From Candidatus Zixiibacteriota bacterium (GTDB taxonomy: Bacteria > Zixibacteria > MSB-5A5 > GN15 > FEB-12), in the NCBI GenBank assembly GCA_030642845.1, contig DAOWMZ010000032.1, positions 1-10,469 of the forward strand: 10,469 nucleotides of DNA. The letters run 5' to 3'. Both the position numbers and the translations under genes were made by a program. Each line of letters begins with the position of its first letter. The stretch's first letter is position 1. Of the stretch, positions 1 to 6,163 are shown piece by piece. A model generated the notes under the pieces. The model was not told where the DNA came from. It worked only from the letters and a program-made list of their open reading frames with translations, and did no database searches.

Positions 1-328
1 CTCTAATTTCATCAGCCAGTTTATTTGCTATCTGATCTACAATCTTAACTTGCTTGTAGTAGCCGGATTCAATTCTCTCTTTAGCTAATATAATTTTATC
101 AATTCTTATTTCAGAATCATCGTTATCCGCCTTTATTGACGGCATTTCCCCCAGACCAAACTTTTCTAAGGCGGCATCTGCCAGTTTAGCCAGTTTTTCG
201 CGGGCATTTTCGGAAATGATTACGGAGTCTTTTTTCTTGTCCACTTCTGCTGAGCTTTCCGATTCCCGCCTTACCGAACTATTTTCCGGCATGTTTTCAC
301 TACTGTTTCGCAAGGGTCCTATTTCCAT
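1..328 (-). CDS. flgM: Anti-sigma-28 factor FlgM (C-terminus cut by window edge)
   Basis: The frame starts with ATG at 328 and stays open for 109 codons to the left edge, so the stop lies outside the window. FlgM binds the flagellar sigma factor FliA (sigma-28) in the cytoplasm and keeps late flagellar genes off until it is exported through the finished hook-basal body. Two family hallmarks are visible: a central segment DSVIISENAREKLAKL (residues 34-49), matching the usual D-x-I-x-I-S-x-x-A block, and the C-terminal sigma-binding stretch from residue 74, including DKIILAKERIESGYY and then IANKLADEI. The N-terminal 33 residues are rich in Ser, Glu and Asn and probably disordered, as expected for FlgM. 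An AGGA 11 bases upstream of the ATG is the likely ribosome site; a second in-frame ATG at codon 13 lacks one. The gene begins 37 bases after the flgN-like gene and is probably in the same transcript. It is slightly longer than most FlgM proteins (about 90-100 aa). Confidence 0.8.
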   Translation of the reverse strand, partial: MEIGPLRNSSENMPENSSVRRESESSAEVDKKKDSVIISENAREKLAKLADAALEKFGLGEMPSIKADNDDSEIRIDKIILAKERIESGYYKQVKIVDQIANKLADEIR

Positions 329-365
329 GCTACAACCAATCCTATTGTGTTATTTTTTTAATTTC

Positions 366-827
366 CTATTTTTTCCCATCTACAAATTGAGGTGCGGGAT
401 CGCCATCGCTCATATATTGCATAATTTTTCTGCTGTTTTTAAGCGCACCCAATTCTTCCTTAATCCGCTCATATCTTCCCTCACTATACATTTCGCACTC
501 TTTTACAATAACCTGATTCTTCTTTATCAAAGTGGTGATACTGTTAATAAGTTTTTTGACTTCAGGAAGAACTGAAACCATCCGAAAAGCCTGAATATTT
601 TTTTGTTTTAAATTGCTAATCCGAGCTTCGGAAGTTTTTATCCGTGAACGGTACCTTTCTATTTCAGCAAACAGATCCAAAAGATGCGCATCACTATCAA
701 ATCTAATTAGATCGCGCTGTTTGTCGAGACTGATGTACAACTGCTGGTAGAAAGAATATTCTTCTTTCAAGACTGCAGTCAATTCCCGTTCTATACTTTT
801 TAATGCTTGATAATCCATAGTTTCCAT
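366..827 (-). CDS. flgN: FlgN-like flagellar export chaperone
   Basis: This is a 153-residue, mostly helical, charged protein with no signal peptide or membrane segment. FlgN is the cytoplasmic chaperone of the hook-filament junction proteins FlgK and FlgL and brings them to the type III export gate. The layout fits: an N-terminal helix (LKSIERELTAVLKEEYSFYQQL), a central coiled-coil-like stretch with RDLIRFDSDAHLLDLFAEIE and RSRIKTSEARISNLKQ, and a C-terminal tail with MSDGDPAPQFVDGKK, like the short G-rich tail ending in a basic residue of FlgN proteins. Neighbours support it: fliS just upstream and flgM just downstream, flgM-flgN being a common pair. The stop of fliS and this start are one base apart (TGA-A-ATG), and no strong ribosome site precedes ATG 827, so translational coupling is likely; ATG at codon 4 is an alternative start. 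The family is highly divergent, and a FliT-like FliD chaperone is the main alternative. Confidence 0.65.
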   Translation of the reverse strand: METMDYQALKSIERELTAVLKEEYSFYQQLYISLDKQRDLIRFDSDAHLLDLFAEIERYRSRIKTSEARISNLKQKNIQAFRMVSVLPEVKKLINSITTLIKKNQVIVKECEMYSEGRYERIKEELGALKNSRKIMQYMSDGDPAPQFVDGKK

Positions 828-828
828 T

Positions 829-1266
829 TCAAACTGTTTGTGTAAACTGACCTGGATTCACTCCATATTCAGTTTTTATCTGATCTAATTTTAACCGTGT
901 TTCATTATCCTTAAGATCTTTCCACCCGGAACGAACATTATTCAATATGCTGACACATTCGTCGATTATCTTCAAATCTTTGGTTGCTTCAGCGACATTG
1001 ATTTGATTGATTACATAAACATACAACTGGCTGAGATTTTGGGCTACTTCTCCCCCTTTATCCATATCAAGAGTAGTATATAAATGAGTTATGAATTTTC
1101 TGGATCTTTCCAGTTGTTCATACCCTTCGTTTAATTCTTCTTTCTGGTAATATTCAGAAGCATCTTTGAAAGCTTTAATCGCCCCGTCGTAAACTTTCAA
1201 AATAAGATCAAGTTGTGTTTTGGTGGAGGTTTCTACTTGCTGATAAGTGTTAAGTTTTCCATCCAT
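829..1266 (-). CDS. fliS: Flagellin export chaperone FliS
   Basis: FliS binds the C-terminal helix of flagellin in the cytoplasm, prevents premature polymerisation and delivers flagellin to the export machinery. The 145-residue protein has the full family pattern: an N-terminal YQQVETSTKTQLDLI segment (residues 8-22), the VYDGAIKAF helix (25-33), the LDMDKGGEVAQNLSQLYVYV block (66-85), whose GGE-A-NL-LY core is the strongest signature, and a final helix with SILNNVRSGWKDL. Length is close to the family's usual 125-140 residues, with a short C-terminal extension ending in QFTQTV. The start at 1266 is well supported by GAGG with five bases before ATG. The gene lies 15 bases after fliD and one base before the flgN-like gene, so the three form a tight co-directional unit. 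Confidence 0.95.
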   Translation of the reverse strand: MDGKLNTYQQVETSTKTQLDLILKVYDGAIKAFKDASEYYQKEELNEGYEQLERSRKFITHLYTTLDMDKGGEVAQNLSQLYVYVINQINVAEATKDLKIIDECVSILNNVRSGWKDLKDNETRLKLDQIKTEYGVNPGQFTQTV

Positions 1267-1281
1267 GGTTTCCTCAATTCT

Positions 1282-3618
1282 TTATTTATTTTTTAAGAAA
1301 TTCCAATTACTGTTCAAACCGGCCAGTTGTATTTCCAAAAACTGGCTGGTTGATTGAAATTCTGCCAGAGCAATTTCCATTGCATAATATTGCTTATATA
1401 AAGATTCACGTCTTAGTTCAAGACGTTCATCAATTTTTTCAATTTGTCCTGATAAATCAGTAATTTGATTTTCATAACTCTTGACCTTGCTGTCAAAAAG
1501 CCCATCACCCTCCAAGAGGTAGCTGTTGACTTTATCTCTCAGGCGAGCGGCAATACCTTTGGTAATATCTACAGTCCCTTCGACACCAGTACTTACCTGG
1601 GATTCATCAAGAGTAATCCGCAAAACAAGACCATCAGTTGTTTCATTATCATCGAGTCCTTTTAAAAGCTGGCCTATTCCTTTGGCTTCTTCACCATTAA
1701 TAGTTCCGGCAACATCAGTGCCATCAACAGAGTCAGGGTTTAAAAGACCAATAGCTCCATAGATTGAATTGGAGATTGATGTAATCCGTTCAACTTTCGA
1801 TGATTCACCGTATGTGGAACTGGTAAATTTAAGATAACCGCTTGTTCCCTGATCAACCCATTCAACAGTCAATCCTCTTGCTCCGATTTTGCTGTCACTG
1901 TCAATTTTACTCTGTATCTCACTTACTAACTGAGTAGAATTGGTGTAAGTACGGGAAGTCAGTTTCATCAAATCGGATTCAGTACCATTTACTTTTATTT
2001 TAAATGAGTTATTACTGTCAGTTATTGTTATCGGGGTTATGGAAAGCTCATCGATTGATTCCCCGGTCATTCTCCCATGAGATGCGGCAGTAGTTATGTC
2101 AACTTCGTAACCATCACCAATTTCGGTCTCTTCGGTTGCAGAAACAAACTCTATTCCGGTATGAGAAGATGTACCGCCATCGGTAAACAATTTAATAACA
2201 TCTTCGAGATTATTTTGAAGAGCTTCCTCAAGTCTCGAAGAGTCTGTAATTCCTAATTTACCATCCATCTGGGTTCTTATTCCAAGTGAATAAAGCTGAT
2301 TAAAATCAGAACTGAGTCCATCAATTTTAGCACTCATAGCATAGCTTAACGACTGACGCAATAACCACAGAGTTGAATCACCAAACAAAATCCCGGATTC
2401 TTCAGTATCCGGATTATATTCATTCTGAGTGTCGATAAATTCCACAACTTCATTGTAACGCTTTATAAAATCATTTATAGAGCCTTTGATCTCTTCAGTC
2501 CCGATTGAGGAATTTATAATAACTGATTCACCAGGCGCAGTTATTTTGTGGACATCGAATTTAATTCCCGTGATAACTTCATCAAAAGTATTAGTGTCAG
2601 AGGTAACAACAATCGGCGATCCCAAACCACTGCTGGCTCCAAAAGATATTTTTGCATCCGAAGCATCTTGTACCAGAGGTGCAAATGCCTGTACCTGGAA
2701 TGTATCGCCGGAAGCCAGACTCCCGGTTGAAAAATTAAGTTTTAATCCGTCACCGCCAACCCCTACAAGTTCAACTTCAGTGTCGGCTTGAGTAACTGTA
2801 ATTGTACCCGAATTGGTTCCATCAGACCAGTCTATATTGATTGTATCTGATCCGACAGTTTGCGAACCATCCCCTTGTACGGTAAAAGTATAAATTTTAT
2901 TTGAACTACCGGTATATGATGTCATCGAATCAAGTGTAACCTGAGAATCGGAATCTATATCAAAGGATAAAACTTCCGGAGAATCGAACAAAGCCGTATT
3001 AAAATTGAGATTAGTTCCACCGGAAAGAGAGGTACTAATTTCAATCTTATTATTTTGACCGGTCTTATCGGCTGTTAACATTAGACGGTAAGAGTTGTTA
3101 GAAGAGCCGTCATTGATAATAGTGGCTGTTACGCCTATATGGGCATTGTTTATTGCCTGTTTAATTCCGACTAATGAATTACTATTAGCGTCAATTGTTA
3201 AAGTATGCTCGGTACCATCACCAACTTTAATTGAAATATCCCCAGTTCCCATCAGGGCGATAGAATCATCCGAGATTCCCTGGCTGGCAATTTGATGGTT
3301 GCGGGCAATTTCTTCTACCTGAATTTCGTAAGATCCGGTGGCTGCTTTGCCATAAGAAGTAGCCGTCAAAATTGATTCATCTGATACGGCAATTTCATTA
3401 GCATTAAAAGTTGTTCTGAATGTTAATTTTTTGATAGCGGCATTAAGAGCAAAAACTTTTGCCTGTAAAGCTTTATAAGCAGAAACGATATTTGTCTTAA
3501 AGGCCTGCTGATTTTCCAGAAGGACTGCATCAAGACGTTCATATTGGATTATGGAATCTACAATCTCGGTAGTATTAAAACCTGAAATGAGACCATCAAT
3601 TGAGTTTGCGCCGGGCAT
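1282..3618 (-). CDS. fliD: Flagellar filament cap protein FliD (HAP2), enlarged
   Basis: FliD forms the cap at the filament tip and helps exported flagellin fold and insert. The N-terminus is typical: MPGANSIDGLISGFNTTEIV followed by helices (about residues 1-110). A flagellin-IN-type module follows (about 118-196, with LVGIKQAINNAHIGVTATI). The C-terminal FliD region starts near 330 (FDEVITGIKFDV, then INDFIKRYNEVVEFI, 381-395) and ends in the usual heptad-rich helices (about 685-778, with YAMEIALAEFQSTSQFLEIQLAGL). At 778 aa the protein is far longer than the 450-650 aa of many FliD proteins. The excess is a beta-rich stretch at about 200-325 and an insertion at about 481-645 within the C-terminal region. 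I saw no cysteine, which is common in exported filament proteins. The start is backed by AGGAG about ten bases upstream. It is 114 bases downstream of flagellin and 15 bases before fliS. Confidence 0.95.
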   Translation of the reverse strand: MPGANSIDGLISGFNTTEIVDSIIQYERLDAVLLENQQAFKTNIVSAYKALQAKVFALNAAIKKLTFRTTFNANEIAVSDESILTATSYGKAATGSYEIQVEEIARNHQIASQGISDDSIALMGTGDISIKVGDGTEHTLTIDANSNSLVGIKQAINNAHIGVTATIINDGSSNNSYRLMLTADKTGQNNKIEISTSLSGGTNLNFNTALFDSPEVLSFDIDSDSQVTLDSMTSYTGSSNKIYTFTVQGDGSQTVGSDTINIDWSDGTNSGTITVTQADTEVELVGVGGDGLKLNFSTGSLASGDTFQVQAFAPLVQDASDAKISFGASSGLGSPIVVTSDTNTFDEVITGIKFDVHKITAPGESVIINSSIGTEEIKGSINDFIKRYNEVVEFIDTQNEYNPDTEESGILFGDSTLWLLRQSLSYAMSAKIDGLSSDFNQLYSLGIRTQMDGKLGITDSSRLEEALQNNLEDVIKLFTDGGTSSHTGIEFVSATEETEIGDGYEVDITTAASHGRMTGESIDELSITPITITDSNNSFKIKVNGTESDLMKLTSRTYTNSTQLVSEIQSKIDSDSKIGARGLTVEWVDQGTSGYLKFTSSTYGESSKVERITSISNSIYGAIGLLNPDSVDGTDVAGTINGEEAKGIGQLLKGLDDNETTDGLVLRITLDESQVSTGVEGTVDITKGIAARLRDKVNSYLLEGDGLFDSKVKSYENQITDLSGQIEKIDERLELRRESLYKQYYAMEIALAEFQSTSQFLEIQLAGLNSNWNFLKNK

Positions 3619-3650
3619 TTGATTTTAACTCCTGTAATTCCAAAACTTCA

Positions 3651-3662
3651 ATGTTTAAACAT
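3651..3662. repeat. 12-base perfect palindrome in the flagellin-fliD spacer
   Basis: ATGTTTAAACAT reads the same on both strands and sits 33-44 bases upstream of the fliD start codon, between the spacer hairpin and the fliD ribosome site. It does not extend further on either side. It could be an operator half-site pair or chance in AT-rich DNA; no known binding site is recognised. Confidence 0.25.
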
Positions 3663-3678
3663 CGTTAGAGCTTTATTA

Positions 3679-3704
3679 TCGAGGGAGACTTTCGTCTCCC
3701 CCGA
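3679..3704 (-). promoter_or_regulatory. RNA hairpin with GAAA tetraloop between flagellin and fliD
   Basis: In the minus-strand RNA the arms are TCGGGGGAGAC and GTCTCCCTCGA around a GAAA loop: 11 pairs, of which one is a G-U wobble. The same bases on the plus strand would give an A-C mismatch at that position, so the fully paired form is the minus-strand transcript. GAAA is a stable GNRA tetraloop. No T-tract follows, so it is not a classical Rho-independent terminator. It may protect the flagellin message 3' end, mark a processing site or partly attenuate transcription into fliD. That would match the need for far more flagellin than FliD, but this role is inferred. Confidence 0.7.
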
Positions 3705-3732
3705 GATTATATCATCAATCCTTCACTTATTC

Positions 3733-5898
3733 TTAACCGAATAATGAAAGAACAATCTGCGGAATCTGGTTAGCCTGAGCCAGCATGGATGTACCAGCCT
3801 GTAACAGAATCTGGTTCTTGGTGAACTCAGACATTTCAGCCGCCATATCGGTATCTCTGATCTGAGATTCCGCAGCGGTCAGGTTCTGAGCCGCAATACG
3901 AAGGTTTCTCAGGTTGGATTCCAGAGTGTTTTTCTGGAAACTACCAAGAGTACCACGACTTGTGGAGACTTCGTTAATAGCAGTATCAATAATGGACTGT
4001 GAATCCTGAGCACCAGCAACGCTGGTTACATCGATCTGTGACAGACTTGAGAACATATTTCCTATCAGATTCTTACTCAGCTGAGTTGAACTCATACTGC
4101 GAAGACCGATGGAAGTTGTCTGACCAACATTGGCACCAATCTGGAAGACCAGAGAACGATCAACGTTGTTGATAGTTTCTGTTCCACCAATTGAAGCCAG
4201 ATTATAGTTGACCACTAATGATTGACTGCGATCGGCATTATATATAGTGTTATTAACACCGGCAGAAATACTGGTTGCCGGACCACCATCCAAACGAACA
4301 TCAAACTTGGCAGCAGTAACATCAAGCAGGGTACTTCCAAGGTTGACACCTGTGATTGCATTGGCGAGAGTCAAATTAATAGTTCCCCGTCCGCTTTCAC
4401 CAGCAGCAGCATCACCAAGGGTGACATCAACGGTTGATCCATATTTAACACTATCAATAGTATTAGTATAACCATCAAAGCTAATTTGAGCATCCATACC
4501 GGTTATTGCAGAAGAATCCTGGTAAAGACCAAGATAGTGTTCCACATTTCCAGTAGCGGCTCCCATTGTGCCCATGAGCAGACTATAAGCAGAACCTTCA
4601 TCTCTGGTAGCAATCTGAATCCTGTTAGAATCAACGACTGTTGCTACAAGATCAGAATCAGTTGAACCATCAGCAGTACCAAAAGAGGCTAAAAGAGCAA
4701 CATTTATTTCATCAACAACAGCCTGCACAGAAGTATAAGCCCCGGCAGTAAGTGTTAATGTACTAGTTGCTCCAGCATTTGCTACTGTGGTAGCTGTTAA
4801 TGCTAACTGGTTATCAGAGACACCACGGGCATCTTCAGTAGCAAAGGTAAATATAGATGTAGTAGCATCAGATGTAAAACCAGAAGTCTTAATCGCCTGA
4901 TGTGCACCTAAATCAATAGTATGAATGTTAATAACACCAGCAGCAGTTGATGAAGCAGTTACCTTACCGGCTAGATCGGAAACCAGATTAATCTGATCTT
5001 TTATCTTACCAGCCATAGTGACGGAAGTATCACTAACTGCAACATCAATACTGATAGTATGGTTGGCAGTAGTACCCTCATTAACATCCCATAACTGAAT
5101 ATTAAAGGAATAAGTTCCAACATTATCAGCAGCAGCAGTACCTACACCAGCCACAGATTCAATAGTAGCGTCGGTAGCGGTGGCAGCAATTGTGAAATCA
5201 TTACCAAAGGCATCAGCCATGGTTACTGCATCAGTAGTCTTCTTGGCAACATCAGATGCCTGAATGACATCGATATTGTGGACAGATTCAGTTAAACCAC
5301 TCGGATCACCATCAGTATTGGTCAATGAAAAACCAAGCGAGGTGGTGTTGAGAGTAGCTGATGCATCAGAAGTCTTGGTAGCAGTGACTGAGTGTACACC
5401 ACTTGCCAGGTTCGATTTGACAATGTTCAAATCAGAACTGTTGGCACTGGTAATGGTAGCGGTGTTGGCTCTTGAGCCATCAAGAAGCTTTTTGGTACCA
5501 AATTGAGTATTGACAGCAATACGGTCAATAGTTGCAATGGCGTTTTCAATTTCCGCCTGGTCAGCAGCAAGCTGATCAGCGTCGTTGAAGCCTTCGTTAG
5601 CAGCATGGATTGCCAGTTCTCTCATAGAGATTAACAGATTGTTGATTTCGTTAAGAGCACCTTCAGCGGTCTGCACCATGCTGATGGATCCTTCCGAGTT
5701 CTCAATTGCTCTGTTTAAGCCAGCAATCTGAGCTCGGAACTGTTCTGAAATTACCAGACCAGCTGGGTTATCAGAACCTTGGTTAATACGAAAACCAGAT
5801 GATAACTTCTGCATTGATGAAGACAGGGCCCCTGTTGTGTTCAACAGATTGCGATGGGCATTCAATGCAGCTAAATTGTGATTAATACGAAGTGACAT
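3733..5898 (-). CDS. fliC: Flagellin, filament subunit with large central domain
   Basis: This is the major filament protein, exported through the flagellar type III system and polymerised outside the cell. The conserved D0/D1 parts are clear. N-terminal (residues 1-145): MSLRINHNLAALNAHRN, LSSGFRINQGSDNPAGL and MRELAIHAAN, the last being the segment that TLR5 recognises in other flagellins. C-terminal (about 590-721): FQIGANVGQTTSIG, LRNLRIAAQNLTAAESQIRD and a tail of QANQIPQIVLSLFG. Between them lie about 440 residues of Ser/Thr/Ala-rich, beta-type sequence, making 721 aa against about 270-500 for many flagellins. Two stretches (about 296-335 and 393-458) look like flagellin-IN modules. No cysteine is present. 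The ATG at 5898 has a near-ideal AGGAGG seven bases upstream. A sigma-28 promoter lies about 180 bases further up. The Ser/Thr-rich exposed middle would suit O-glycosylation by the enzymes encoded upstream, which is an inference. Confidence 0.97.
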   Translation of the reverse strand: MSLRINHNLAALNAHRNLLNTTGALSSSMQKLSSGFRINQGSDNPAGLVISEQFRAQIAGLNRAIENSEGSISMVQTAEGALNEINNLLISMRELAIHAANEGFNDADQLAADQAEIENAIATIDRIAVNTQFGTKKLLDGSRANTATITSANSSDLNIVKSNLASGVHSVTATKTSDASATLNTTSLGFSLTNTDGDPSGLTESVHNIDVIQASDVAKKTTDAVTMADAFGNDFTIAATATDATIESVAGVGTAAADNVGTYSFNIQLWDVNEGTTANHTISIDVAVSDTSVTMAGKIKDQINLVSDLAGKVTASSTAAGVINIHTIDLGAHQAIKTSGFTSDATTSIFTFATEDARGVSDNQLALTATTVANAGATSTLTLTAGAYTSVQAVVDEINVALLASFGTADGSTDSDLVATVVDSNRIQIATRDEGSAYSLLMGTMGAATGNVEHYLGLYQDSSAITGMDAQISFDGYTNTIDSVKYGSTVDVTLGDAAAGESGRGTINLTLANAITGVNLGSTLLDVTAAKFDVRLDGGPATSISAGVNNTIYNADRSQSLVVNYNLASIGGTETINNVDRSLVFQIGANVGQTTSIGLRSMSSTQLSKNLIGNMFSSLSQIDVTSVAGAQDSQSIIDTAINEVSTSRGTLGSFQKNTLESNLRNLRIAAQNLTAAESQIRDTDMAAEMSEFTKNQILLQAGTSMLAQANQIPQIVLSLFG

Positions 5899-5905
5899 GT
5901 GTCAT

Positions 5906-5911
5906 CCTCCT
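5906..5911 (-). promoter_or_regulatory. Strong Shine-Dalgarno site of flagellin
   Basis: AGGAGG lies seven bases before ATG 5898, inside the context TTCAAGGAGGATGAC. It fixes the flagellin start. The CAAGGA part also resembles the core of CsrA-binding sequences (CA-R-GGA), so the site could be a target of CsrA-type translational repression as in the hag leader of Bacillus subtilis; that second role is inference. Confidence 0.85.
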
Positions 5912-5919
5912 TGAAACTT

Positions 5920-5934
5920 GTAGGGTTTCCCTAC
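5920..5934 (-). promoter_or_regulatory. Small leader hairpin just upstream of the flagellin ribosome site
   Basis: In the minus-strand RNA, GUAGGG and CCCUAC form a perfect six-pair stem around an AAA loop, ending eight bases before the AGGAGG. The top of the stem presents GGGA, containing a GGA trinucleotide. It could stabilise the message 5' region or serve as a second CsrA-type site. The stem is short but fully paired. Confidence 0.5.
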
Positions 5935-6026
5935 CCGGTTTATTAAGTTAGTTTGTTTTCATTAGGAGAAACTTCCATGTCTTTTCCAACCCGTAATGGT
6001 CCTATCACTCGGTCTTGATTTATTCC

Positions 6027-6053
6027 TTATTTTCATCATTAACAAAAACTTTT
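6027..6053 (-). promoter_or_regulatory. Weak second sigma-28-like promoter candidate
   Basis: AAAAGTTT (6046-6053) and GAAAATAA (6027-6034) are separated by 11 bases, the right sigma-28 spacing. The -35 half is close to TAAAGTTT, but the -10 half lacks the diagnostic CCG of GCCGATAA, so this may be chance in AT-rich DNA. It would shorten the leader to about 120 bases. Confidence 0.2.
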
Positions 6054-6083
6054 ATAATTAATAGATTTATTTTCATAGAATCT

Positions 6084-6110
6084 AAATCGGCAGAATGGGA
6101 AAAGACTTAA
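6084..6110 (-). promoter_or_regulatory. Flagellar sigma-28 (FliA) promoter of flagellin
   Basis: The minus strand reads TTAAGTCT (6103-6110), 11 bases, then GCCGATTT (6084-6091). The sigma-28 consensus is TAAAGTTT-N11-GCCGATAA, so each half matches at six of eight positions with exact spacing, and the diagnostic GCCGAT core is intact. It lies upstream of flagellin on the correct strand, and the cognate anti-sigma gene flgM is further downstream. It probably drives flagellin and, by read-through, fliD, fliS, the flgN-like gene and flgM. Confidence 0.75.
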
Positions 6111-6163
6111 GAGATATGTTATTATAATTTGATAAATATTAGATAAAGCTCTAATAAATTTTA

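Larger units (their letters stand above)
5899..6077 (-). other. Long 5' untranslated leader of flagellin mRNA
   Basis: If transcription starts about seven bases beyond the sigma-28 -10 element, near 6077, the flagellin message has a leader of about 180 bases. It holds the hairpin at 5920-5934, the Shine-Dalgarno site at 5906-5911 and several further GGA trinucleotides on the sense strand. The rest of the intergenic gap (6078-6163) holds the promoter and AT-rich sequence. I see no convincing terminator after the upstream glycosyltransferase gene, only an AT-only inverted repeat around 6152-6166. Confidence 0.5.

Noticed and set aside
2486..2791. Plus-strand open frames inside fliD, flagellin and the glycosyltransferase genes
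   Set aside because: They lie wholly within strongly supported minus-strand genes, lack ribosome sites, and their translations are low-complexity or unlike known proteins.
3679..3710. CTCGATAA on the minus strand upstream of fliD as a sigma-28 -10 element
   Set aside because: It resembles GCCGATAA, but the bases 11 positions upstream belong to the hairpin (GGGGGAGA) and do not resemble TAAAGTTT.
5943..5978. Minus-strand 11-codon frame (MEVSPNENKLT) in the flagellin leader
   Set aside because: No good ribosome site precedes it, and short frames are expected by chance in a leader of 180 bases. A second 25-codon frame slightly upstream has the same problem.
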